Assembly: GCA_013166775.1 (NCBI GenBank)
Contig: JABLTJ010000003.1
Span: 62,001 to 126,000, forward strand
Length of the DNA: 64,000 nt
Direction: 5' to 3'
Source of the DNA: Promethearchaeati archaeon
GTDB lineage: Archaea > Asgardarchaeota > Heimdallarchaeia > Heimdallarchaeales > Heimdallarchaeaceae
Part shown: in pieces, positions 35,637 through 45,186 of the stretch
How the letters are laid out: every line of letters begins with the position of its first letter
How positions within the stretch are numbered: the first letter of the stretch is position 1
The notes under the pieces: model-generated
What the model was told of the DNA's origin: nothing
Database searches by the model: none
What the model saw: the letters and a program-made list of their open reading frames with translations, nothing else
Translations under genes and position numbers: made by a program

Positions 35637-35722
35637 ACCCACGATCACATGCATACAAGCTTGAAAGAACGCTTCTTTTCATGTCCCCAAGCATGTATCA
35701 TACCAAGCTTGACTACCCGGTC
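35615..35722 (-). tRNA. tRNA-Pro(GGG) with 31-base intron
   Basis: Reads 5' to 3' on the minus strand: acceptor GACCGGG, T8 A9, D stem GTCA/TGAT, anticodon stem CATGC/GCATG, loop TTGGGG...T giving anticodon GGG (34-36) with G37, variable TGATC, T arm GTGGG-TTCAAAT-CCCAC, acceptor 3' CTCGGCC, discriminator A and an encoded CCA. The intron is 35654-35684, between 37 and 38, the canonical archaeal position. The acceptor has an A2-C71 mismatch and a G6-U67 wobble. The 3' part overlaps the end of the membrane-protein gene by 22 bases. Confidence 0.9.
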
Positions 35723-35747
35723 GTTTTCTATTCTTTTTCGTTTTAGT

Positions 35748-35758
35748 TTTATTTTAAG
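35748..35758 (-). promoter_or_regulatory. Box A (TATA) of tRNA-Pro
   Basis: CTTAAAATAAA on the minus strand, 26-36 bases upstream of the tRNA 5' end, the usual archaeal tRNA promoter spacing. Confidence 0.45.
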
Positions 35759-35829
35759 CTTTTCTATTCACTTAATTACCTCAATATTCTGTTAGTAATT
35801 GTTTTATATTGATTATCTAAACGTTTTAC

Positions 35830-36576
35830 ATGAATTCAAACAAATATTTGCTTCATGAATTATCTTGGGTTGATATCAAAGCTTTAGATAAACAATCTAC
35901 AGTCTTCTTGCTTCCAGTTGGTAGTACAGAACAGCATGGTCCACAGAATCCATTAGGAACTGATTTTCTCATTGCACAATATGTTGCAAGAATAGCAGCT
36001 AAAAACTCTGAAATTGTTTATTGTTTACCTACTCTTCCAATTGGAGTAGCATCTCACCATAGAAATTTCGCAGGAACACTCTGGTTAAAACCACATACCT
36101 TTGAGACTATGGTTAAAGAAGTGATTCACTCAGTTCATTATCATGGGTTTGATAAACTCATTGTAGTCAATGGACATGGAGGAAATACCGCTTCAATAAT
36201 GCAAGCTATTTCTGAATATAATGATGTTCATGATATGCTTTGTGTACTATTTGAATGGTGGAGCGATGAAGAACTGATTAAATCAATTTTTGGAGTTCCT
36301 GGAGCTGTTCACGCAGATGCTGTCGAAACCTCTACTGTATGGGCAGCATGTCCAGATCTCGTCATTCCTGAAAGATTCGAAGGATTAACCTCTGCTGAAA
36401 AATGGGGAAGAGAAATTGGAGGACTCTTTTTATCTTCAAGAACAGATCAGTTTACAGAAACTGGTATTGCTGGTTCTTTGGATGGAATATCTAAGGATAA
36501 AGGGCAACAAGCATTAGATGCAGCTGCAAAGAAACTTGTTTATGTTGCAGAAGAATTATCTAGATATAAGAAATAA
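35830..36576 (+). CDS. Creatininase-family amidohydrolase
   Basis: 248 residues with all creatininase metal motifs: LPVGSTEQHGPQNPLGTDFL (Glu, His and Asp ligands), VASHHRNFAGTL, VNGHGGNTASI and the late Glu region GAVHADAVETSTVWA. The family includes creatinine amidohydrolase, FAPy deformylase ArfB and mycofactocin MftE. It starts the purine locus (then mocA and xdh), so a cyclic-amide substrate of purine breakdown is plausible, but this is inferred from context. Confidence 0.88.
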   Translation: MNSNKYLLHELSWVDIKALDKQSTVFLLPVGSTEQHGPQNPLGTDFLIAQYVARIAAKNSEIVYCLPTLPIGVASHHRNFAGTLWLKPHTFETMVKEVIHSVHYHGFDKLIVVNGHGGNTASIMQAISEYNDVHDMLCVLFEWWSDEELIKSIFGVPGAVHADAVETSTVWAACPDLVIPERFEGLTSAEKWGREIGGLFLSSRTDQFTETGIAGSLDGISKDKGQQALDAAAKKLVYVAEELSRYKK

Positions 36577-36616
36577 TATAGCAAAACAGAAAAAATTGAA
36601 AAAACGGTAAGTTAAT

Positions 36617-37231
36617 ATGAGTGTCAATTTTAAATCACTTCCAGTTATAATTCTAGCAGCTGGTGATTCTCAAAGAATGGGAGAGATTAAAGGATTGCTT
36701 GATTATAAAGGAAAACCATTTCTAGCATTTCAACTTGAGAAGTTATTGGAAATAGGATTTTGGGAGATAATTGTTGTTCTAGGAAACGATTATCAGATTT
36801 ATCAAGATAAGATTCCTAAACTCAAAAATACAGTAATTACTATAAATCCAAGTCCTGAAAAAGGACAGTTTTCATCGATTCAATACGGACTTTTAGAAGT
36901 GTCAAAAGTAAATCAATCAGGTGTGTTTATCCTTCCTGTAGATGTACCTTGCCCAGAGAAGGAAGTTTGGGAGCACTTGGAAAAAAGCCTGAGCTCATCC
37001 AACGCGAATGTTTCAATCCCAGCATATCAGGGTAAGAAGGGTCATCCCGTAATAATATCAGAAAAATTCAAGGAATATCTTTTAACCTGTAAGACAGATT
37101 CAAGACTCGATTTTGAGATAAACAAACAGAAAGACATGGAAAAAGCAAAGATTATATCAGTAAAAGACAAAAACATTACACGAAATCTTAACACTCCTGA
37201 AAACTGGGAAGAATTTAAGGTGAATCCATGA
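36617..37231 (+). CDS. mocA: Molybdenum cofactor cytidylyltransferase-like protein (MocA/YgfJ)
   Basis: 204 residues. NTP-transferase motif VIILAAGDSQRMGEIKGLL, then VILPVDVPCP (DxP metal motif) and GKKGHPVIIS as in MocA. It transfers CMP to molybdopterin to form MCD for the xanthine dehydrogenase family; ygfJ-type members accompany the uric-acid cluster in bacteria. The stop overlaps the next gene's start (ATGA), so it is coupled to the hydroxylase it probably serves. A decayed copy of its 3' end lies at 42681. Confidence 0.88.
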   Translation: MSVNFKSLPVIILAAGDSQRMGEIKGLLDYKGKPFLAFQLEKLLEIGFWEIIVVLGNDYQIYQDKIPKLKNTVITINPSPEKGQFSSIQYGLLEVSKVNQSGVFILPVDVPCPEKEVWEHLEKSLSSSNANVSIPAYQGKKGHPVIISEKFKEYLLTCKTDSRLDFEINKQKDMEKAKIISVKDKNITRNLNTPENWEEFKVNP

Positions 37232-39861
37232 ATGTAAATTTCACTCTCAATGGAGAAGAAGTAACAGTTGATTTTGAAGAAGGCATGAGTGTTCTTGATT
37301 TATTAAGAGAAGTTTGTCTAATCAAAAGCTGTAAGGATGGTTGCTCTGGTCAAGGTTTCTGTGGTGCTTGTACAATTCTCCTTGAAGGTAGAACAAGAAT
37401 GTCTTGCAGATTGAAGCCTGATACTATTGAAGGTAAAGAGATTGTCACTATCGAAGGACTGAGTGAGGAAGAAAAGAAGATTATATCAAAATCTCTTGTG
37501 AAAGAAGGAGCAATACAATGTGGTTTTTGTACTCCCGGAATTACCTTGAAGATTAAAGGATTTCTTGATAGAAACCCAAAATCGACACGGGAGGAGAAGG
37601 CAAATGCAATATCAAGCAACCTCTGCAGATGCACAGGCTATCAAAGAATTCTTGATGCTATGGAAACTGCTGAAGAACACTGGGAAAAGAAAGATACAAA
37701 TATAGCAGGACCTCCAAGAAGAAATGAATTCTTTGGAGAAAAATATGGATTTGAAAGAGAATTTACTCCAAAAGATCAAGGAGTTGGATCAAGTGCTCAT
37801 CGTTACAGAGGAATTGATATGGCTCTTGGAAAGAAACCATTCATAGCTGATATGGAAGCTGAAGGGATGCTTCATGGAGCATTTTTATTAAGTGAATATC
37901 CCAGAGCTATAGTCAGTAAGATTGATACAACTCAAGCTGAATCAGCATGTGGTGTTGTTAAGATTATTACAGCTGAAGATGTTCCAGGTAAACGTATAAT
38001 TGGACATATTATTCCAGATTGGCCAACTTTTGTCGCAGAGGGAGAAACAACCAAGTATATTGGTGATGTTTTAGTGATGGTAATAGCTGACTCAATGATA
38101 CATGCTCGAGCAGCTTTAGAAAAAATCAAAGTTGATTATGAGGTACTTGAACCAATAGATAATCCTGAAACAGCTCTTTCTGCAGAAACTGAAAAATTGC
38201 ATGAGAAAGGGAACCTGCTTGGTCATACTTTCTTTGGTAGAGGGAATGTCAAAGAAGCATTAGATAATTCCAAATATGTGATTAAAAAACAATTCAGAAC
38301 ACAAAGAATAGAACACGCATTTATGGAAGTAGAAAGCTCTCTTGCTGTGCCTACAGAGAAAGGTGTTCATGTTTATAGTCAAGGGCAAGGAGTGCATGAA
38401 GACCAAAGGCAAATAGCGGAAGTTTTAGGGCTAAATGAAGAGGATGTTATCGTTGAGTTAGTTACAAATGGAGGAGCATTCGGAGGAAAAGAAGATCTTT
38501 CATGTCAAGCTCAAACAGCAATAGCTGCGTATCTATTGAAAAAACCTGTCAAAACAGTTTTAACAAGAGAGCAATCTCTCCAAATGCATCCAAAACGTCA
38601 TCCAATGACAATGGATTATGAAGTTGGAGCGGATGAAGAAGGCAAATTTACAGCGGTTAAATTAAGGCTTATAGCTGATTCAGGTGCATATGCTTCCGTA
38701 GGAGCAAAAGTTGTTGAACGTGCTGCTGGACATTGTTGTGGTCCATATTATGTTCCCAATGTAGATGTAGATGCAAAAGCTGTTTACACTAATAATCCAC
38801 CTTGTGGAGCAATGCGTGGATTTGGTGTCAACCAAACTTCATTTGCTATCGAATCATGCCTTAATTTCATTACCAAAAAGATGAGGGATGATGGTGTTGA
38901 TATTGATGATTATGACATAAGAGAAAGGAATATTCTCAGGGATGGACAAAGATTCGCAACTGGACAAATTATGACTAAAACTGTTGTTGGAATGCAAAAA
39001 TGTCTGGATGCAGTGAAAGACGTTTACAAAAGATCTAAAGTTCCTACTGGTATTGCATGTGGAATCAAGAATACTGGTATCGGTAATGGTCTTGAGGATA
39101 CAGGACGAGTTCTCATAAAAGTTCTTGAGAATAAAAAAATAGAGATTCTAACAGGCTTTACAGAGATGGGACAAGGATTATTCACAATATTAACTCAAGT
39201 AGTAAATGAACTAACAGATATACCTCTAACTGATATGTCAGTTAAATCTATCAGTTATCCGACAACAAAATGTGGAATGACAACAGCTTCAAGGGCTACT
39301 GCATTAGATTCAATGGCAGCTAAGATGTCTGCTGAGAAGCTTGCCTTTGCTTTGAAAACCAAGTCTCTGAAAGAACTTGAGGGTGAAGAATTCCATGGAG
39401 AATATATCACTAATTTCACTGTTAAACCTGGAACACAAATCGATAATCCAGTCACACATTTAGCTTTCAGTTATGCAGTTCAAGTTGCTTTTCTTGATGA
39501 AAATGGGAATCTTAAGAAAATGATAGCAGCTCATGATGTAGGAAAAGTTATGAATCCGATGGCTTGTGCAGGTCAAATAGAAGGAGGGATTCATATGGGA
39601 TTAGGTCATACTTTATCCGAAAGCTTCCCAACAACTAACGGAATACCTGATTCTCTGAAAATGAAGGATTTACAAATCGTCAAAGCAAAAGATACTCCTG
39701 AAGTTGAAGTTATTCTTGTTGAAGTACCTGAAGATGTGGGGGGTTTTGGTTCGAAAGGAGTAGGAGAAATTGGTCTAGTACCAACTGCAGGAGCTGTAGT
39801 AGGAGCATTTCATCAATTTGATGGAAAAATTAGAAGCGAGCTTCCACTTCAAAGAAAATAA
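37228..39861 (+). CDS. xdhD: Fused 2Fe-2S/molybdopterin hydroxylase (xanthine dehydrogenase-like, XdhD type)
   Basis: 877 residues with two [2Fe-2S] domains followed by the molybdopterin domain and no FAD domain, the arrangement of the 'selenium-dependent xanthine dehydrogenase' family. Plant-type Cys at 39, 45, 48 and 60, then QCGFCTPG and NLCRCTGY. The Mo part has GGAFGGKED, CGAMRGFGVNQ and the catalytic Glu in GSKGVGEIGLVPTAG. It oxidises purines such as xanthine or hypoxanthine; electrons must go to a separate partner. Selenium dependence is a family trait that the sequence cannot prove. Confidence 0.88.
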   Translation: MNVNFTLNGEEVTVDFEEGMSVLDLLREVCLIKSCKDGCSGQGFCGACTILLEGRTRMSCRLKPDTIEGKEIVTIEGLSEEEKKIISKSLVKEGAIQCGFCTPGITLKIKGFLDRNPKSTREEKANAISSNLCRCTGYQRILDAMETAEEHWEKKDTNIAGPPRRNEFFGEKYGFEREFTPKDQGVGSSAHRYRGIDMALGKKPFIADMEAEGMLHGAFLLSEYPRAIVSKIDTTQAESACGVVKIITAEDVPGKRIIGHIIPDWPTFVAEGETTKYIGDVLVMVIADSMIHARAALEKIKVDYEVLEPIDNPETALSAETEKLHEKGNLLGHTFFGRGNVKEALDNSKYVIKKQFRTQRIEHAFMEVESSLAVPTEKGVHVYSQGQGVHEDQRQIAEVLGLNEEDVIVELVTNGGAFGGKEDLSCQAQTAIAAYLLKKPVKTVLTREQSLQMHPKRHPMTMDYEVGADEEGKFTAVKLRLIADSGAYASVGAKVVERAAGHCCGPYYVPNVDVDAKAVYTNNPPCGAMRGFGVNQTSFAIESCLNFITKKMRDDGVDIDDYDIRERNILRDGQRFATGQIMTKTVVGMQKCLDAVKDVYKRSKVPTGIACGIKNTGIGNGLEDTGRVLIKVLENKKIEILTGFTEMGQGLFTILTQVVNELTDIPLTDMSVKSISYPTTKCGMTTASRATALDSMAAKMSAEKLAFALKTKSLKELEGEEFHGEYITNFTVKPGTQIDNPVTHLAFSYAVQVAFLDENGNLKKMIAAHDVGKVMNPMACAGQIEGGIHMGLGHTLSESFPTTNGIPDSLKMKDLQIVKAKDTPEVEVILVEVPEDVGGFGSKGVGEIGLVPTAGAVVGAFHQFDGKIRSELPLQRK

Positions 39862-39880
39862 AAGAAAAATAAAGATTAAA

Positions 39881-40837
39881 TTATGGTACTATTCTGGTTC
39901 CTGTTTCACCCTTTAAAGCTCTACTGATATTTTCAGGATTGGTGACTAGAGCTTCTTTACCACCTTGTTCTAGAAATTGAACGATGGCTTTGATCTTAGG
40001 TTCCATTGATCCTTTTGCAAAATGTATTCCTTCTTCTAGATATTTTTTTGCTTCGGCAACAGTCATCTGATCCAGCTCTACTTGATCTGGTTTACCAAAA
40101 TTCAAGGAAACTTTTTCAACAGCCGTTGAAATCAAAAGCATATCTGCATTAATTTTACTGGCCAGAAAAGAAGATGCAAAATCTTTGTCAATTACCGCAG
40201 CAGTTCCCTCTAGTCCTTGATCGGTCTCAATAACAGGTATTCCTCCCCCACCCACAGTAATTGTGATTATTCCAGCATCGATCAATTTTTTGACGGCTTC
40301 CAATTCCATAATTTCTACAGGTAACGGGGAAGGCACAACTCTTCGCCAACCACGACCAGAATCTTCAGTTACATTCCAACCTAGTTCCTCTTTCCTTTGA
40401 TTTGCTTCTTCTGCTTCCATAAACGAACCAATAGGTTTAGCAGGAGCTTGGAAAGCTGGATCATTTGGGTCTACACGGACTTGAGTGACAACTGTCGCTA
40501 CTGATTTATCAATTCCTCTTTTTTTAAGCTCGTTTTGAATATTCTGTTGCAAAGAATAACCAATAGCACCTTGACTATCAGCTCCGCAAACATCTAAGGG
40601 AAGTTCATGCATACCCGATACCTTATGAGCAATTTCACTTCGTCTTAAAATGAATCCAACCTGAGGTCCATTTCCATGTCCTATTGCAATGTCCCAACCA
40701 GCCTCAATCATATCTACTAGGTGATATGAAGTTTCCTGGGCAGCTTTATATTGATCTTTCACAGTTTGATGTTGATTGGATTTAATAAGCGAGTTACCAC
40801 CAATAGCAACAACCGCTACTTTTCTCTGTTTTGACAT
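39881..40837 (-). CDS. arcC: Carbamate kinase
   Basis: About 318 residues from MSKQRKVAVVAIGGNSLI. Amino-acid kinase fold: AIGGNSL phosphate loop, GHGNGPQVG, ITVGGGGIPV, and EAKKYLEEGIHFAKGSMEPKI (the lysine/Gly ADP motif), typical of ArcC. It converts carbamoyl phosphate and ADP to ATP, CO2 and ammonia. In this locus it is the ATP-yielding last step after a carbamoyltransferase (inference). Convergent with xdhD. Confidence 0.94.
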   Translation of the reverse strand: MSKQRKVAVVAIGGNSLIKSNQHQTVKDQYKAAQETSYHLVDMIEAGWDIAIGHGNGPQVGFILRRSEIAHKVSGMHELPLDVCGADSQGAIGYSLQQNIQNELKKRGIDKSVATVVTQVRVDPNDPAFQAPAKPIGSFMEAEEANQRKEELGWNVTEDSGRGWRRVVPSPLPVEIMELEAVKKLIDAGIITITVGGGGIPVIETDQGLEGTAAVIDKDFASSFLASKINADMLLISTAVEKVSLNFGKPDQVELDQMTVAEAKKYLEEGIHFAKGSMEPKIKAIVQFLEQGGKEALVTNPENISRALKGETGTRIVP

Positions 40838-41089
40838 TGGTATCACACTCCACATATTAAGGAGTTTAAATATTTCGTTTTCTGACTAAAAAATAAAAAA
40901 TAAAATCTTGAACACATTTAAAAACTGTTTCAGAAGTAAATTCTTCTTCTTCCTTATTGAAGTCAACTATACCTTTGAAATCTATAACATTCATCAATTA
41001 TAATTTAAATCGATTTATAATTCACACACACAAAAAAGCAAAAAAACTAGACAGCTTTTTATATTTTAAAATGCAAATTATATTTTGAT

Positions 41090-41479
41090 ATGACAGTAAT
41101 CCATTGTCCCAAATGTGGAAAAAAACACATAGCAGTTGATAGATATTGCCAATATTGTGGGAAAGATCTAGAAAATATTATATTAATGTTAAAAAGAAAA
41201 AGTCTACCATTAAGATTTCAATCAAAACCAAAACCTCAAAATAGAAGAAAAATATTTCAAAATGAAAAAAAAGTTTCAGAATACACTGAAACTGAAAAAA
41301 AACTAGAGAAATTTGATGTTCTTCCTGAAAATCTAAATAGTCAAAATTTATCAAATTTTCCATTGATTGAGAGTATGGTCAGTTCATTAGGTCCACCTTC
41401 GACTAAGAAGCAAAAAATGAAATTAAAAAGAAAGAAAGACCCTTGGTGGGAAGATTTGATGTTTTGTTGTCCTTTCTAG
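41090..41479 (+). CDS. Small zinc-ribbon protein
   Basis: 129 residues. N-terminal zinc ribbon CPKCGKKHIAVDRYCQYCG (two CxxC knuckles), then a basic, low-complexity linker and a short end KDPWWEDLMFCCPF with two adjacent Cys. No TM segment; function unknown. A TATA-like run (TTTTTATATTTTAAA) lies about 30 bases upstream. Confidence 0.6.
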   Translation: MTVIHCPKCGKKHIAVDRYCQYCGKDLENIILMLKRKSLPLRFQSKPKPQNRRKIFQNEKKVSEYTETEKKLEKFDVLPENLNSQNLSNFPLIESMVSSLGPPSTKKQKMKLKRKKDPWWEDLMFCCPF

Positions 41480-41618
41480 TATTAAGATACAGTAAGAAAT
41501 ACGCCAATTAACTCCAGGTTCAGAGCTTTTACAGGTTTTTGGAGAGAGAATACTGAGTAGTCCTAAAGATAGTTACCATTTCTGGATTAAAAAAAGATTT
41601 AGAGAGATTTTGTATCCC

Positions 41619-42590
41619 CTAACGCATTGTTAAAGCCATTACTGCTTTCTGTGCATGCATCCTATTTTCTGCTTGATCAAAGACAACTGACTGTGGACCA
41701 TCCATTACTTCACTGGTTACCTCTACATCGCGATCTGCTGGAAGTGGGTGCATGTAAATAGCATCCTTATGTGCTAAAGCCATTTTCTTTGAATCTGTGA
41801 TCCAATCCTTGTATTGATTCTGTATTTTCTTTCCTTCTTCTGGATCATTAGTTGTAAGCAAAAGACCCCAAGATTTGGCATAAACTATTTCTGCATCTTT
41901 GAAACCTTCTTTCATACTATCGACTACCTCAAATTTAGTGTCGAATGTAGTAGCTTGTTCTTGTGCTTGTTGCATAATCTCTGACATCAACTTAAATTCT
42001 GGTGGATGTGCTAAAGTAACATCTAATCCGAATCTGGGCATTTGTAGAATCAAAGACTGTGGTACTGAAATTGGTTTCAGGTACGAAGAAGCATATGCCC
42101 ATGAAACCACTATCTTCTTTCCTCTTAAATCGCGACTTTTTTTCTCAATGATTGTCATGATATCAGCAAGACATTGGTGAGGATGATAGACGTCACATTG
42201 CATATTCAAAACTGGTGAGCGAGAAGCTGATGCTACATGGTTAATGTACTTATTACCAATTCCCCAATCACAATGACGAATAACAATTCCATCAAAATAT
42301 CTTCCAAAGATTTCTCCTAGTTCTTTTTCGGTATCTCCATGAGAAACTTGAGTTGTTCGACTCTCCATGAATGCTGCATGTCCTCCTAGTTGTGCCATTC
42401 CAGCTTCATAAGAAGCTCTGGTGTGTGTACTGGAGAAGAAGAACAGCATAGCGAGAGTTTTATCTAGAAGTAAAGCATGTTACTCACCCAACGCTCTTCT
42501 TTTCTTAAGATCCCAAACAATTTCCAAGACAGGTTCTACTTCTTCTTTTGTAAAATCTAAGTCTCCTATTAAGTCATGACTGCAGATATT
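41619..42590 (-). pseudogene. ygeW: YgeW-type carbamoyltransferase broken by in-frame TAA
   Basis: The uninterrupted part (42449-41619) has the YgeW pattern: HCDWGIGNKYINH, NMQCDVYHPHQCLAD, WAYASSYLKPISVP, HPLPADRDVEVTSEV. Reading further upstream in the same frame gives a normal N-terminus (DLIGDLDFTKEEVEPVLEIV) interrupted by TAA at 42480-42482, between GE and HALLLDKTLAM. In addition the carbamoyl-phosphate loop reads STHTR instead of STRTR. Both lesions together favour a true pseudogene. The intact paralogue is at 44211. Confidence 0.82.
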
Positions 42591-42680
42591 TTTTTGTGTT
42601 ATTATTAAGTATTCAATTCTAAACAATTTCAGAGTATAACTGATATTTTTTTATGAGAAAAAATTATATGAAACTAAATG

Positions 42681-42877
42681 CTGGGGGACATCCTGTTCTT
42701 TTGCCTAATGACTTCAAGAATTATTCTGAAACTAAAAATGCTGAATCTTGATTAGATTTTGAAATACGAAAACAGGTTGACCAACAAAAAGCAAAGATTA
42801 TATCTGTAAAGGATTTAAATATAACACTAAACCTCAATACAATTAAAGAATGGGACGCATTCAAGGTGAAAGAATGA
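42681..42877 (+). pseudogene. 3' remnant of a second mocA
   Basis: Translates GGHPVLLPNDFKNYSE, then after a TGA at 42748 LDFEIRKQVDQQKAKIIS and VKDLNITLNLNTIKEWDAFK, which matches the end of MocA at 36617 (GHPVIISEKFKEYL, LDFEINKQKDMEKAKIIS, NITRNLNTPENWEEFK). Only the last about 65 codons remain. It ends in the same ATGA overlap with an xdh start that is seen at 37228. Confidence 0.85.
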
Positions 42878-42990
42878 AGGTTTTATTTACTCTTAATGAA
42901 GAAAAAAAGACATAGATTATGAAGAAGGTCCTTTCATCAATATGATGGAAAATGGAGTGTAGAACTTCCGATTGCAAAAAAAATAAAGAG
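42874..42990 (+). pseudogene. Collapsed second xdhD: first 19 codons joined to last 17
   Basis: Begins MKVLFTLNEEKKT then, after a one-base shift, DYEEG, matching the xdhD N-terminus (MNVNFTLNGEEVTVDFEEG). It then jumps straight to [17 protein letters not shown], matching the xdhD C-terminus (FHQFDGKIRSELPLQRK). About 2.5 kb of gene body is missing. Confidence 0.85.
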
Positions 42991-42999
42991 TTTGTAAAA

Positions 43000-44208
43000 A
43001 TGAAAGATCAAATATTAGCTAAAGTTGAAGAATATAAACTTGATTTATTCAAGTTTTTACGAGATATGATTCGTATTCCAAGTACAAGTACTAAAGAGGA
43101 AAAACTCGTTAAGAGGATTAAAGAAGAAATGGAAAAGCTTGGATATGATGAAATTAGGATTGATAAGATGGGTAATATCTTAGGGAGAATAGGAGATGGT
43201 AAACATGTTATAGCTTTTGATGGCCATATAGATACAGTTGATGTTGGAAATCGAGAGCTTTGGACTCATGATCCTTTTGAAGGATATGAAGATGATGAAG
43301 TAATTTACGGTAGAGGGGGAAGCGATCAAGAGGGTGGTTTTGCTTCTATGGTTTATGCTGGTAAAATTATCAAAGATCTTGATATAGCAGGTGACACTAC
43401 TGTTTGGATTGTTGGAACAGTTCAGGAGGAGGATTGTGATGGACTCTGCTGGCAGTATATAATAGAAGATAAGGTAATCGAACCAGAATTTGTTATTCTA
43501 ACAGAACCAACTTCTCTGCGCGTATATAGAGGTCATAGAGGTAGGATGGAAATCAAAGTTACTGTAACAGGATTAAGCTGTCATGGTTCAGCTCCTGAAC
43601 GAGGTGATAATGCCATCTATAAAATGGCTTCTATCTTAAAAGAACTAAAGGAATTACATCCTAAACTTAAAGATGATCCATTCTTAGGCAAAGGATCTTT
43701 AACCGTTTCTGAGATTTTCTCTAAATCACCATCTAGATGTGCTGTTGCAGACGAATGTTCTATCTCAATTGATAGAAGATTAACTTTTGGAGAGAATAAA
43801 GACTCTGCTATTGGCGAGATTAGAGACTTACCTTCAGTTAGAGAGCACAATGCCAAAGTAGAGATGTATACTTACGATAAACCATCGTATACAGGATTTC
43901 AGAAGAAAGTTGATTGTTACTTTCCAACTTGGCTTATTCAAGAGGATAATCCATTATGTGGGATGTTAGTAGAAACAGCAACAGAAATAACAGGTGAAGA
44001 AGCACTTCTAGATAAATGGACTTTCTCAACTAATGGTGTTTCAATCATGGGTATGCACAACATCCCATGTATTGGGTATGGTCCTGGAAGAGAGAACCAA
44101 GCTCATGCTCCGAATGAAATCACTTTCAAAAGTGAATTGATGACAGCAGTTGCAGTGTATGCTGCTATACCTTTAAAATACACTGAACTTAAGAAAAAAC
44201 AGGTGTAA
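43000..44208 (+). CDS. ygeY: YgeY-type M20 family metallohydrolase
   Basis: About 402 residues from [12 protein letters not shown]; the frame opens at 42952 but that part is xdh remnant in another frame. Dinuclear M20 motifs: [12 protein letters not shown] (His, Asp), [12 protein letters not shown] (Asp), [11 protein letters not shown] (Glu-Glu), ILTEPT and the late His in ENQAHAPNE. YgeY is an amidohydrolase of the bacterial uric-acid cluster. It is followed after 2 bases by ygeW, the same order of partners as in bacterial clusters. Confidence 0.88.
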   Translation: MKDQILAKVEEYKLDLFKFLRDMIRIPSTSTKEEKLVKRIKEEMEKLGYDEIRIDKMGNILGRIGDGKHVIAFDGHIDTVDVGNRELWTHDPFEGYEDDEVIYGRGGSDQEGGFASMVYAGKIIKDLDIAGDTTVWIVGTVQEEDCDGLCWQYIIEDKVIEPEFVILTEPTSLRVYRGHRGRMEIKVTVTGLSCHGSAPERGDNAIYKMASILKELKELHPKLKDDPFLGKGSLTVSEIFSKSPSRCAVADECSISIDRRLTFGENKDSAIGEIRDLPSVREHNAKVEMYTYDKPSYTGFQKKVDCYFPTWLIQEDNPLCGMLVETATEITGEEALLDKWTFSTNGVSIMGMHNIPCIGYGPGRENQAHAPNEITFKSELMTAVAVYAAIPLKYTELKKKQV

Positions 44209-44210
44209 TT

Positions 44211-45176
44211 ATGAGATCTAAACTTAGAGGAAAAGACTTCATAACTTTACGTGATTGGTCAAAAGAAGAAATTGATATTCTTCTAGAAGTTTCAGCTGAA
44301 ATTAAAGAGAAATTCAAGAAAGGAGAAGTAACTCCTTATCTTCCCTATCAAACAATGTTTCTAATGTTCTTTGAGCAATCAACCAGAACGAGAAACTCAA
44401 TGGAAGCAGGATTTGCTCAACTGGGTGGTCATGCTAATTTTCTAGATACTTCTACCATGCAAATTTCTCATGGTGAAGAAGCACGAGATACAGCTGCTAT
44501 CTTGTCTAGTTATGGTCATGCAATCGCTTGCAGAAATTGTTTCTGGGGAATAGGAAACAAATATCTCAATGATATGGCAAAACATTCCAAGGTTCCCATC
44601 ATGAATCTGCAGTGTGATCTATTCCACCCTATGCAAGGAATTGCAGATTTATTGACAATTACCGAACACAAAGGGAAAACTAAAAATCTCAAGGTTTCAA
44701 TCATCTGGGCTTATGCTACAAGTCATAAGAAACCTATCTCTGTTCCACTCACTCAAGCATTACTTTTCCCACGCTATGGAATGGATGTAACCTTAGCTTA
44801 TCCAGAAGGTTTTGAACTACCAGACTGGGTAATTGTAGAAGCAAAAGAGAATGCTGAGAAAAATGGTGGTTCCTTTAGAATCACTCTCGATATGAAGGAA
44901 GCTTATACTAACGCAGATATTGTTATTCCTAAGAACTGGGGTAGTTGGAGTGGTAAGAAGGGAGATATGGACTTAGAGCAATTCAAAGACTGGAAATGTA
45001 CAGAAGAGATGATAAAACTTGCTTCACCAGATGTAAAATACATGCATGCACTTCCAGCTGATAGAGGAAATGAAGTGGAAGATTCAGTCATAGATGGTCC
45101 TCATTCTATCGTTCTTGATGAAGCAGAAAATAGGCTCCATACTGCAAAAGCTGTAATGATTTTAACAATGGGCTAG
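44211..45176 (+). CDS. ygeW: YgeW-type carbamoyltransferase
   Basis: 321 residues, intact. Carbamoyl-phosphate loop FFEQSTRTRNSMEAG, then CRNCFWGIGNKYLND, NLQCDLFHPMQGIADLL, IIWAYATSHKKPISVP and HALPADRGNEVEDSV, the pattern of knotted/YgeW carbamoyltransferases rather than anabolic OTC (no DxxxSMG). Working with carbamate kinase it can release carbamoyl phosphate from a ureido intermediate of purine breakdown and recover ATP (inference). Same operon as ygeY. Confidence 0.88.
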   Translation: MRSKLRGKDFITLRDWSKEEIDILLEVSAEIKEKFKKGEVTPYLPYQTMFLMFFEQSTRTRNSMEAGFAQLGGHANFLDTSTMQISHGEEARDTAAILSSYGHAIACRNCFWGIGNKYLNDMAKHSKVPIMNLQCDLFHPMQGIADLLTITEHKGKTKNLKVSIIWAYATSHKKPISVPLTQALLFPRYGMDVTLAYPEGFELPDWVIVEAKENAEKNGGSFRITLDMKEAYTNADIVIPKNWGSWSGKKGDMDLEQFKDWKCTEEMIKLASPDVKYMHALPADRGNEVEDSVIDGPHSIVLDEAENRLHTAKAVMILTMG

Positions 45177-45186
45177 AATAAAAGCT

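Noticed and set aside
37350-37634. Minus-strand ORF opposite xdhD
   Set aside because: Antisense shadow of the Fe-S domain coding region; no start context or domain.
42952-42999. ATG at 42952 as the start of ygeY
   Set aside because: The stretch is the xdhD remnant read in another frame; ATG 43000 starts at the normal family N-terminus.
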